Shown here piece after piece: positions 34,499 through 45,604 of a stretch of DNA of 64,000 nucleotides (its first letter is position 1; each line of letters begins with the position of its first letter). Where the stretch lies: NCBI GenBank assembly GCA_014529385.2, contig CM043954.1:5083306-5147305 (forward strand), given 5' to 3'. Position numbers and translations under genes: made by a program. The notes beneath the pieces were generated by a model, which saw nothing but the letters and a program-made list of their open reading frames with translations, was not told where the DNA came from and ran no database searches. The stretch comes from Adiantum capillus-veneris (lineage: Eukaryota; Streptophyta; Polypodiopsida; Polypodiales; Pteridaceae).

Positions 34499-36602
34499 AA
34501 CCTTCGTACGCCTTGGCTGACACTACGCTCAACCGCCTCTGCAAATCACGATTGCTGTCGAAAAAAAATCGTCTTTTCCTCTCTCTATCTCACCATGTGC
34601 CATTCCCCCTTCCTTGCCTCCCCCTTTTATTTATCTTTTAGAAGGGTATCTCACGAGATTCCTCTTAATTTGACCGGCTTACAAAGATGCTTACAAAGAT
34701 TAGGACCACATATTCGTGTGTCACTATTGTAGCAATGTCTCCTCTCTAAATATTTTACCCTTAATATTCAACAAACTTCCCACTCTGTCATTGATATGAT
34801 TATACCTAAGATACATCCCAAGGATAAAAAACCAAACACCTTGAGATTCAAAAAGAGACTACAAATCAAGAAAGCAAAGAAATAAAGAGAAATTTAACAT
34901 TAGTAAATTATGCTTATCTCTTATATATGGTCATGTTTATATATGGTCATGAAATTCGCTGTAGTCAATGGTAATGAGTTGAGTCATACACATGGATTGT
35001 ATTTACATGTTGTGTTGTCCATATCTGTCACTTCTACATCGCAAGAAACTTCTAGCCATTTTTTTTAAAAAACAAGTGAAAGGGTCACTACTGCTTTCAA
35101 AAACAATAACAAAGTGATAAAATTGTTAGGTTGAATGAAACTGGTATTAGTGTTTGGGAAAGGATTGCCTTAGCTTAGTCTTGAGCCGATTGAAAATCGA
35201 GACTAGCTAACTGCAAATCATGGTAAACAAAAAAAAAACCGATGAAATATATGAGAAAGTCGTCCAATTTTTTTTGCAAATCTCAAATTTTTTTCGGTTT
35301 TCTTTTTTGTGAGGAGGAAACTCAATCAACAGCCGCTTAATAAAGAGACTTTCTCAAACGTTAACACTGATTGGAATCAAGCTATAAAATGCAAAAAAAT
35401 GTAAAGCCATGTGAAGTTGTGAAATGAAAGGTGAAATAAAAAGAACTAATTAATATGTGTGTGTGTATAGAATTTATTAGATTTATGCAACATGAAGCTT
35501 CACTTTAGCATTCTAAAACAATAGAATGCAAAAAAAACATCTGTGTGTCTGTGTGTAAAATTTACTAAAATTATGCAAGGTAAAAGTGTTCAGTCAAGCT
35601 TGTATTGCTTAAAACTCGGAAAGTTACAAAGAGCCTTGTCATATCCCAAGAGACTTCTAGCAGTTTTAAACATACCTGGAGTAGGTTTGTCTACTTAGGG
35701 AGCCTTCAACTTGAAGAACATTTTCTTTCTATTGAGTACATTCATTTCAGTATTAGCAAGTTCCTATCGCTTCTACTCCCTCTACACCCTTCAATAAGTG
35801 GAATCTAGATGGATTTCTTCCTCACTTTTCGAAAGAAATAACTCTCCCAAAGACAAAGGGAGGTGACATCCCATCATCTGTCATATGCTCTTGTGTGTGC
35901 CGTCTCCCTGGTCCCCTATCATCCGCTCCTCGTGTATTGTTTTCCTCCCTGCAATGACCTGTAATGTGCGTCTATCCCTCTTGCTCTTGGTTGATCCCTT
36001 CTTGCTCTGTGAGGCCTTGCGATCCCCTGCCCTGCAAGTTTGCAACAAGTGCCTAGGTCCATCCATTGCTAATGCTACGAAGCTTCCCCCTCCATGCACT
36101 ACATTCCTACCCTCTTGCACACCAACCCCTTGTTGATGTACTCCTTTGGAGCACATGCACACTCACGTATCAACATGCTTATATGTGAGGAGAGAGAGAT
36201 GGAACTCCAAGCCTCGAGCACCTTCAAGTTGCTCCCGACCCCCTCGCCCCAATCTCTACTTCACAAGGGAAAAAAGCTTTGGATTGCTGAAGAATTGACC
36301 ATGAATCAACTCAAAAGTAAAGCGAGCGAGCCCAAGAAGATGCATTAGGCACGTAAGCAAGGCAAATGGGCAATCTACCGAGGTGACAAAGCGATCCAAG
36401 AGTTTTGAAATCCCAAACCGGCTCTCCCCTCAGCTGACCCTTCTTAGGTTTTTGTTCTCCCTTTTCCCCTTCTCTACCCTCTTGATGGACCCTTAGTCCT
36501 TAACTGATATATATTAGCCCGCACTAAGAAGAAATTGTTGTAATGCTGTGCTTTTTGGTCCCATGGGTCATATATGACCTCCGTGGACGATAATTCAATC
36601 TA

Positions 36603-36640
<38 letters not shown>

Positions 36641-37734
36641 CCCAACAACTTGCTTATCTTTGAGCACTCCAGATAAACACTTTCCGTTCAAAATCAGACC
36701 CACCAGCACAACTTATCAAACTATTGATTTTGAAGCAAAAGTCTTCCCTTTCCCTTTCCCTTTCTCCTAGGGCCAAGGGATCTTTCAATATTCCCCTTAA
36801 TGAGACTTTTGACACACTTATTTGGTGGATCTCTTTGTCCCAGCCTCATGCTATGAGCCCACGCATAGAGGAAAGTTGGCACCAAAGAGTGGAGGACATG
36901 CCCTATCCTGAGGCACAAGCTATTGCAAATCACAACGCCAACATACACACCGGTCTCTCTTTGTGTTGAGGTTTGAGCCGAGGTAGCTGAAGCTATGCCA
37001 TAGCCGCCCGAGGTTGTATGGGTGCTCCACAACCACACCATACCCAATCTGTCCTGGCCGTCGTGCGCAATCAAGGCCTCTGTGTTGTCATACATCATCG
37101 CCATTTGCAGGTCCTCTACCATTGAGCAGAGGCATTGACTCTTCGGCGAGAAATATATATCTTTGTTGAAAAAGAGAGACTTTTCTTTCCTTTCCATTTT
37201 GCTCCCCTTGCACGTGTCGACTCCTTCCCTTTTCCCCCCTCACACCAGACGAGCATCTCCCCAGATTCCATCTAAACAAATGGTTGCAAAATCGAACCAA
37301 CATATTTTTAATTTGGATTTAAACTCCACCATGTGCGTTTAGTGTCTTTAACTCCTCATGTTTCTGAAACCCTCAAAGTTTGAGGTCCTTTGCATTTGTT
37401 TCACTTGTTTAATGTATCTAGGAAATTTTGATTGTGTTGCCTTGGTAGTGTGAGACAAAGCCCTAGCCGAGGTGAGATACCCTTGAAACGAACTTTCCCA
37501 GATTTCTCTCATTTCATAGCCAACATGTGGTTCTAATTTTTGCAGTAGGACACATTAATTAGAATCTATGAAGATGCTTCTCTAAAAGGTTGGATAAGAA
37601 AATGGGAGGACAAGGCATGTAGAGAGAGAGGGAGAGAGAGAGAGAAAAAAAATTTGGCAGGTGTCGCAACAAAGGCCCGCACAGAGAGAGACAGTGTGTG
37701 TACGCCCAGGATTGCAGGCTTCGCGTGCGGAAAA
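34499..37734. other. Spacer, no gene recognised
   Basis: AT-rich to 35,850, then CT-rich mixed DNA with (TC)n at 36608-36638. A 158-codon minus-strand frame (37197-36721) has no domain or context I recognise, and I do not call it a gene. Confidence 0.5.
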
Positions 37735-37905
37735 GGGATTGCGTGTTGTGGAGCTGCCCCATGCACGCATGGATGCAAAGCAGGTAGGGTGTGGAAGGGT
37801 GGCAGTACGAACACACTTTGTGTGTGTCTCAATTGGAGGTAGGGATTGCGTGCTATGGAGTTGTCCCATGCACCCACGGATGCAAAGCAGGTAGGGTGTG
37901 GAGGA
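37735..37905. repeat. 107-bp tandem duplication
   Basis: Units start GGGATTGCGTG at 37735 and 37842. Both contain ATGCAAAGCAGGTAGGGTGT. The many open frames here follow from the duplication. Confidence 0.8.
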
Positions 37906-38899
37906 TGCAAGTACGCGTGCACTCTGTGTGTGTTGGTAGTGCTTGATGGCAAGTTTCTTCACAAACATAGCGTTATTCGAGAGCGTGAGGAAGAGGTGCA
38001 GAGAGCAGAGGTCGATGGAGTTGTCGCAGGAGCTCCATGCAGAGAGTGGTGCGGGTAGCAAGGAGAGACGACGTACACGAAGGAAACTCGCAAGAGCTGC
38101 GTTGGAGATAGCCTGGCGCGTGCACCAAGTGCAATGGAAACAACCCTTAAGGTGGAAGGGAATCTCCTAAGGAAATTAATTAATGAAACCATCGTAGCCC
38201 AAAAAAAAAGGGAGCAATGGCCCATGGGGGTAGAGATGCTAATATAAAACCACCCCCCCTTGTGGTTTTTGTATCTTATCCTTAGTGGATAATGATCCGA
38301 AAGATTGTTGGATCTAGTCACTTTGGCATTTGTAGAGCTGAAAACATTTAGCAATGAATTCAACATTTAGCATCTGTCCACGCGGGCTCCCTTACCATAC
38401 TTTTGCTAAGAAAATTATCTTGTATCTGCAATACTTTCTACTTAGGTCTACGTGCAGTTCATTAATTAATTATCCTCGAAGATTTCTTCGCCAACAATTC
38501 CAAAATCAAAGGTCCCCTTGTCTCCCCGTTCCCACGCAGGGACCCTTAGTCGCTCCTCTGTACCTTCTCTGCTCCATCTCCGTCTCTTGCTTCCCAACTT
38601 GTCCTTCAAGCTGCTGATTTGCCACTTCCTCAATCTTGCTCGTCGGCCGCTCCTTCACTTCTAAATGTGGAAGGCATTGCCTTTTTAAACCACTGCAACC
38701 CGCCTTGTTCACTTCCTCGGCAGGCGCTCCCTCCAATCCTTTGTCGCTCGTCTCTACGCACCCTACTTTTTGTGATGCTGCTCCTCGCCTCTCTTACCCA
38801 CCCACCTTGCTCACCTTGCATTCACTGCCCCTAATCTAGCCTCATTTTGCATGCACTGCGACGTCAAGCAGCAATCCCATAGTGCGCATCTCTTGCGTA

Positions 38900-38930
<31 letters not shown>

Positions 38931-39362
38931 AGAGAGAGAGATTTCCTTGCGTTGCTTCTTGCAATCTGCTGTGTTGAGTGTCGTCTGCAGCTGCAGAGAG
39001 AGGAGGAAAAGTTGATGCTTGTCCTGATGCTCATCATCCTGCTCGAGAGCCCCGCGCCATCGCCTTCCCCAGCCTTGCACAGACCCTCCGGAGACCTCCC
39101 CTTGCTTCCCTGTGTGACCCCCATGATCCTCGCCACGAAACATGCCATGAATCATCATCTCCTTCCCTAGCTTCACCAAGAATATAGGGAGCCCATCGCT
39201 AGCTACCTCCACCTGGCCCCCCCGGTCCACTGCCTTGCTGCCTTTCAGCGCATGGGTGAAGAAAAACCAGAAAGAGAGGTAGAATGTGTGCCTCCGCCAC
39301 ACCAGCGAGAGACAGAAAGAGGCATACACATCAATGAGGGAAGGCTCCCCTCTTGTCCCTGC

Positions 39363-39400
<38 letters not shown>

Positions 39401-40181
39401 TCTGTGTGAGGTGTCTTTGCGAGATATCCTCCTCTCTCTTCCTATCTCTTCTCTCTTCCTATATCTCGGCCGCGTGGCACCCTGCACTTTCCCCCTTTCA
39501 AAATGCCCTTCAAATTTTTCAAAATTCCCAAAATAACCCTCACTGATTGTCTATAAATACAAGATTCTAAAGTAGAATTTGAGTTGGTTATGCAAGCTTT
39601 GGAGATCCAGCGCTTCATTATTTTTAGACATCCCTTTTCTGCAATGTGATTTGTGACAATTACAGGATCTCAATTGTCAAAAAGGAATAAAGTTAGAAAA
39701 TCTTGCACAATCCGACCAAAATAGATAAAGGGTATTTTGGGAATTTGCATAAATTAGAGGGATATTTTGGTAATTTTCCCAAATCAGAATCACTTTCCTT
39801 TTCTCCACTCTAATCATTTTGCTTTAGTTTTCTAAATGGCATCTTCTTATGATTCCCTCAAAACTAATGAATCCAAAATTGGCAAGGCCTACTGAATTGT
39901 TCAGTAATGTCTTCGAGAACCGCACCTGGCCTTTATAGCACTCCTTCTTCATCTCCCCCATATTGAAAGCCAAATCGTAGTCTATCTATGACAAAGCGGC
40001 CTCCATTTCAAGAGACTATTCAAAATGGAATAGTGACAATGAAGTCTAAATTGCACCACCAACTTCTCTTTTTTTTTTTTTGTGCAAAACTCACAAGTGT
40101 GAGTGATTGTATTAGATAACCACAAGAAATATACAAATTTGCCTTGTTACCAATCATGCAGATCAAACCCTATGGCTCCCC
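37906..40181. other. Spacer with GA microsatellites, no gene recognised
   Basis: (GA)n at 38904-38927 and 39365-39398, CT-rich stretches between them, and AT-rich DNA from 39,500. No domain recognised. Confidence 0.5.
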
Positions 40182-42695
40182 TATTGGAATTAGGATTGCA
40201 AGAGGAAACGCACACAGCTTGGAGAAGACGAAGGAAGCTCAAGGCCCACAATAGAGTGTGTTACTTAGTATGAAATAGAAAGATAGATAGCCCTAGAGTG
40301 ATGGGTGTATATGCAATGCACGGGGGGAAAAACCTCCTTAAGAGGGGAAAAATGCCCCGACAGTCCTAGTGTGTTCACACACATTGCTACCACATGTATA
40401 TGGTAACAAATTTGAAATCCCCCCTGGGAGTGATGTGGTGAACGAGGGCTGGCACGAGGAGTAAAGGAAAGTGCCATGCCCTGCGGACAAGATCAATCCA
40501 CAAAGGGGAGAAAACCCAAACCTTTGCGAAAAGCTTTGAACTTCTCATGAGACAATGCTTTTGTGAAAAGATCTGCAAGGTTGTCCTGCATTGGCACAGA
40601 AGCCAAGCTGATCTCTCCTGCTGAGAGACTCTCCTTGACATAGTGGTAATGCACCTCAATGTGCTTTGTGCCAGCATGAAAAACTGGGTTCCTTGCAACT
40701 GCCAATGCGCTCTGACTGTCAGTGTAGATGATGTTGGCAATGTCTTGTCCAACATCCAAATCAGCCATAAGGCGTCTGAGCCATAAACACTCAACCGTAC
40801 TGTGAAGACTGCCCTATACTTAGCCTCGCAACTGGAAGTGGCCACAATAGGTTGCTTCTTGCTCAACCATGAAATACATGAACTGCCAAGCATGAAACAA
40901 AAACCACTTGTGGACACTTGTGTGTCATAACAACTAGCCCAATCTCAGTCCGAAAAAGAATGTAAATCTAGTGGCAATGATCCCCCTTGGGATAAAACAA
41001 GTCAAGATGCAAAGTGCCACTCAAGTATCAAAACATCCTCTTGACTGTCTGCCAATGCTTAGACCCTAGGCTATGCATAGATTTATTGACCTATGGGACT
41101 GCAAACTGAATATCTGGCCTCGTGTTGCAGACATAAATGAGACAACCAACAACGGTTTGGTAAAGAGTGAAATTAGCAGGATCACCAGCATAATGTAGAC
41201 TCAACTTCAAACCTGTTTCCATGGGAGTGGCAATAGGTTTGCAATCTTCAAGTCCAAACTTACATAGCAATGTGTCTATGTAACTTTTCTGACACAAGGA
41301 AATACCACCATCACACTACTTAAAATGTATGCCCAAGTAATGATGTAACAATCCCAAATATTTCATCTTGAAAGTAGCATTCCAATCAGCCTTAAATTGA
41401 GCAATATGTGCTTCATTGGGACCAGTGATCAACAAATCATCCACATAAAGAACAACAATGAGAAGTACATCGCCCTCACGCTTGACATACAATGTGCTTT
41501 CTATTGGACTCTTACGAAAGCCTCGTTTGACCAAATGAGTGTCATCTTTCTCATACCAAGCACGAGAAGATTGCTTCAACCCATACAAAGCCTTCTTACA
41601 TCTGCACACTTTTCCCTCTTGTCCTTTCTTCACAAAACCGCGAGGCTACGTTACATAGACTTCCTAAAAAATGTCACCATTCTAGAAAGCAGTAACAATA
41701 TTTGATTGATGTACATCCCAACCAAAATGAGCTGTCAATGCACATACAAAACAAACAGTAGTCATACGACAAGTGGGAGCAAGAGTTGCTTCATAATCTA
41801 TGCCTTTCTTTTGCACATAGCCTTTTGTAACAAGTCGAGCCTTATGGAGATCAACCTCACCATCCGGCTTGCGTTTCAACTTGTAAACCCACTTTGTACC
41901 AATGGCCTTTTTGCCAGGAGGCAAATCACATAAATTCCATGTGTCATTTTCTATAAGTGCATCCTGTTCTGATTGCATGGCAGTCATCCAATTTTTTGAA
42001 TTATGTGCTTCATCAAAAGATGGAGGTTCCTCTATATCACATAAGCTAGACATAGCCAAAGCATAACAATCTGATGCATAAGAGGCATGGAAAGAACATA
42101 AAAGAGTACTTCTAGACAAAGGTGCATCCAATTTACTGTCATACAATGTGTGTACCAGCCATTTTGGCATACCTCTAGCCGGCCTCTAGCCTCTGCTCCT
42201 TTTCAACCCTTTCCTCATCAAGTACATCATGTACATATGCATCAGTAATAGGCTTATCTGTAACATTTTTAGAAACCCCCATACGTTGTATATTTGCCTC
42301 ATTTGAATCTACATTTGAACTTCCACTACTGAAAAGAGGCAATAAACTGTCATAAATGTGCTATGATCTTACATTACTACCTCTAGTACATGGCAACAAA
42401 AACTGAACAAAATCTTTCACAAACACAACATCATGTGAGACCAAAATATGCTTTGTTTGTGGATAATACAGCTTGTAAACTTTTGCTTTCATCACTATAA
42501 CCAACAAAAATACATTTGATAGCCTTATCATCTAGTTGTCTGTGTTGCGCTTGTGGCACTAAACCATAAGCCAAACAACCAAAAACACGCATGTGCTCAA
42601 TAGATGGCTTTCTATGATGCCATGCTTCATATGGAGTCATAGATTGCAATGCTTTTGTAGGATAGTAAGAGTATTGAGCACATGTGGCTTTTTTC
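40182..42695 (-). mobile_element. Older, 5'-truncated copy of the 29.3-kb copia family
   Basis: Minus-strand copy. The 3' LTR is at 40182-40408, with its outer end mutated (reads CCAATA, not CCAACA). It ends abruptly near 42,695 inside the integrase region. The whole left half of the element is missing. Confidence 0.9.
40493..42690 (-). pseudogene. Copia pol remnant (late integrase, RT, RNase H)
   Basis: Read leftwards: integrase tail (TPYEAWHHRKPSIEHMRVFG, near 42,620), linker, RT (GTKWVYKLKRKPDGEVDLHK near 41,890; VVLYVDDLLITG near 41,440), RNase H (DSQSALAVARNPVFHAGTKH near 40,700) to LGFLPFVD at 40,496. Frameshifts fall near 42,430-42,170 and 41,090-40,920, with several stops. At 41,311-41,315 it has the same TAG between RT and RNase H (GIHFK, stop, CDGGIS) as the young copy. 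Confidence 0.9.
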
Positions 42696-43259
42696 TTTCA
42701 GCAGCCAACTGAAAATTCAAAGCGGAACTCGAAAGAGTAGTGGACACTTATTCAAAAATAAAATCAACGAAATCTATAAATCTACCGTAGGACTTGGCTC
42801 CAAAAACACTTGAACAAATAAAAAATATAAAGTACAAGGTCTTGTTCAGATTGCACAAAAAACGTCATAGTACAAAAGCTTGACTCAATTCTCTACAACC
42901 AGTGGGCGTTTGCCTTCTGGTCACATCTCATGGCTACAGAGTCATGCAGTGTTCAAGAAAAAATCAATTCCATGGACATACAAAATTCTCTTTAGGATAG
43001 TTTCAAAGAGGAAACTTTTGCAGAATAATTGGCATTTTTTGCAACTTAACTCTATTTTTTCCTTAAATTTTCAAGTGGATTTTCTCCTTCTCCTACTCTC
43101 TTCAACCGATTGTTTGGTTTTTCAACCGGCTCAAGTTCTCGAACACTACAGTCATGGAGGATGGTGGGTATCGATGCTGTTGGAGCATCAGCGAGTCAGC
43201 TACCAAGGGTTGCACAAGGATGCAATAGACAATATCGAGCACTTTGAGGTGCGACAGGC
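42696..43259. other. Spacer, no gene recognised
   Basis: Mixed AT-rich DNA between the copia remnant and the SINE-like segment. Nothing recognised. Confidence 0.4.
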
Positions 43260-43485
43260 CATGTGCGATGGCGAACATGGTTACGTTATCCAAGCCCTAG
43301 TGGGCCCACGGGACTATTTGACACCACCTTGTCAGGTGGGATCTACGGTCCAGCATCTTCGAACGATGTGGACCGTCCATTTATTCCCAAGAATAAAAAG
43401 ATTCCAGCCGGTTGAGCCCCTACGACTCGAACCCACCACCTACACAACCGGAGGCCACAACTCTCCCATTAAGCTATCGCGCGCC
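43260..43485 (-). mobile_element. SINE-like element with tRNA-derived head
   Basis: On the minus strand, 43476-43461 reads TAGCTTAATGGGAGAG (box A) and 43433-43423 reads GGTTCGAGTCG (box B). This is the internal RNA polymerase III promoter arrangement. The body continues through ATGGACGGTCCACATCG and GGACCGTAGATCCCACCTGA. The anticodon arm does not pair, so this is tRNA-derived rather than a working tRNA gene. Confidence 0.55.
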
Positions 43486-43561
43486 ACTTGAAATGGAGGT
43501 GTGAACATAGAATCATATAGCAAAAATGACGGGGTGGAGATCAAATGGTGTTCACTTGGAG

Positions 43562-43654
43562 ATCACTTTGGGATGGATGGGGTCACACCGCAATCACTTT
43601 GGGATAGTCGGGGTCACACTGTAATCACTTGGTAATGGGTGGGGTCACAAGGTG
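43562..43654. repeat. 31-bp minisatellite, three copies, with degenerate flanking copies
   Basis: ATCACTTTGGGATGG...GGGGTCACA units start at 43562, 43593 and 43624. Shorter GATCACTTGG echoes continue to about 43,765. Confidence 0.8.
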
Positions 43655-43769
43655 ACCACATGTCGATTGGGATTCACATGGGGATCACTTGGTGGTCACT
43701 TGATGTTCACATCAAATTTACTTGGGGTTCTCTTTAATTGTGATCACATGGTGATCACTTGGAGATTAA

Positions 43770-43895
43770 ACCGCCATCGGACGGTGCAAAACCGATCCCG
43801 CCCCCCCTAATTAATAGGGACCGTAGATCCCACCTGACAGAAGTGGTGTCAATTAGTCACGAGGCTAGTGGGCCTCTAGGCATGATTGAAGTAGT
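43770..43895 (+). mobile_element. Second SINE-like body, inverted relative to the first
   Basis: CGGACGGTGCA then GGACCGTAGATCCCACCTGA, GTGGTGTCAA and GTGGGCC match the body of the 43.26-43.4 kb copy in opposite orientation. No tRNA-like head is visible. Confidence 0.5.
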
Positions 43896-43921
43896 CCCAA
43901 TAGCTCGCAATGATTTTGCCC

Positions 43922-44066
43922 AAACCAGTCCGCGTCGGTGCGGACTGGTTTCGACAGTCTGTTGTAGCTTGTAATATAAATATTCGGTAGCACACTTCTA
44001 TACAAAGCAGTTTTTTTGAAAGAGCTTGGAAAGCCCGTAATATACAGTCCGCGCCGGTGCGGACTG
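43922..44066. repeat. Pair of CpG-rich inverted repeats 123 bp apart
   Basis: Copy 1: arms AAACCAGTCCGC and GCGGACTGGTTT around GTCGGT (43922-43951). Copy 2: arms CAGTCCGC and GCGGACTG around GCCGGT (44045-44066). The spacing resembles the 124-125 bp of element A's palindromes, but the sequence is different. Confidence 0.9.
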
Positions 44067-45440
44067 GTTTGGAGAGGTTTCACACGAGACAAAGCTGTTG
44101 GAGATACCCTCAAATGAGCTTTCTAAGCAAGTTTTCACACGACGAGTTATGCAAGGAGATTCCCTCGAATTAGCTTTCTAAGCAAGTTATCCAATGCAAT
44201 GAGGCCTATGGTCTTTGTCTTTAGAAGGAAAGAGGAGTAGGAAGAGACTAGGGCATTGGTTAGATATCGTGCAAGCAACACCAATCAATTTCCAATCATC
44301 GTGAGTGGGCTATTATCGGTCGACCAAAATGGTAGTCAACCGGAGATCACACGGAGTAGAACCCATCACTAAGGCACTCGGGGAATGCGACTGTACCACT
44401 TTGTCTGCAAGCTCGAACACGCACTCAGATCGTGAGCAGATCTGCACAATGGTAAACAAAGTACAAGGCCCCAAACAACTACGTGACTGGCATAACAAGT
44501 GAGCCTCACCTACATGGGGGCAACCGCCCTGATACTTAAGCATTGTTGTGTATGCCATATGCTCACTGTCGCTAGGTCCCCTCTTTTGCAAAGCATGCCT
44601 ATTACCTCTGGCATGATAGAATCGTAGTGCACGCGTGTCTAGTTGGTGCCCTTGTAGATTGTCTCACACAAACTCCTCTCGACTTTGTGAATATGCCTCA
44701 CAAGTATTGTACAAATTGATTGAATAGATGGGCATTGTCTCTCCTTCAATGTTGCTTGCATCTTACAAAGTTAAAGCGATTCATGTGCTATGCTCATGGT
44801 GAGATGAGATTGCTCATGGTATACATTACACTATATGTGACTCTGAGCCCACTATGATTGCCTCCTAATTGCACAGCTTTGCAAGGTACGATGCATGTTT
44901 GAACACTAAGACAGAGTTGTTTACTAACAATTTATGAACCATGTGATCAACTTTGAATTGGGTTTTAAATGTGTCAATCTCCATCTACATATTCTAAATT
45001 CAAAATGTGTGTGTCGAGAGATACAAGATGGAGTTGGGGATTCGGTGTGATGGCTTCTCGTACAATTGTGGTAAAAAGAATTTAGTTGATTATGTCACTA
45101 CCTTTGCCAAAACAGGTGTTATTGTTCAAGTGCATCTTCACATGGTAAACAATAAATGTTCATTCAAGCTACATTGATAATAAAGATATGGGTGTGGCAT
45201 GGGGTATCTTCACGTTAGCTCAAACTAGCCTCATGGGTTGGTATCTTGCAATCTCTTTAATATCTCCAAGAAAAGCTCAACTCCAAATGCTACATCAAGG
45301 CGTGGTAGATCGCCTGTGGAACTAGAGGATGAGTGTCGCATAATTTAGAGACTGAGCGTCAGGGTTATGTACTCTGTGACATCAAGTGGTTTCTTGGCCT
45401 TATGCGGCAAGCTTTGAAAAAAAGGTTTGCACAAGGTGTA

Positions 45441-45442
<2 letters not shown>
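44067..45442. other. Spacer, possible leader remnant of an unknown element
   Basis: A direct repeat of GAGCTTTCTAAGCAAGTT-like sequence lies at about 44,115-44,190. No coding domain, primer site or LTR end recognised. Confidence 0.4.

Positions 45443-45494
<52 letters not shown>
45443..45494. repeat. (TC)n microsatellite
   Basis: About 26 units. Confidence 0.95.
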
Positions 45495-45497
<3 letters not shown>

Positions 45498-45604
45498 ATA
45501 TCTTGTGCTCGATCAATTTGTCAATGTTGTTGCTTATATTTTTGGCTTCACTCGGTTTTATTTGCTCATTGATTGGGAACCCTCAGAAGTTCACCGCCTA
45601 ATAA

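Noticed and set aside
36721-37197. 158-residue minus-strand gene
   Set aside because: Open frame without recognisable domain or gene context. Length alone is weak evidence in this composition.
37559-38061. Overlapping Cys/His-rich minus-strand frames
   Set aside because: The repeated wording comes from the 107-bp DNA tandem duplication, not from protein repeats.
38811-39329. 172-residue minus-strand gene
   Set aside because: Low-complexity CT/GA-rich sequence with no conserved motif.
43412-43485. Functional tRNA gene
   Set aside because: Boxes A and B are present, but the anticodon arm does not pair and no proper acceptor stem closes it. A SINE head fits better.
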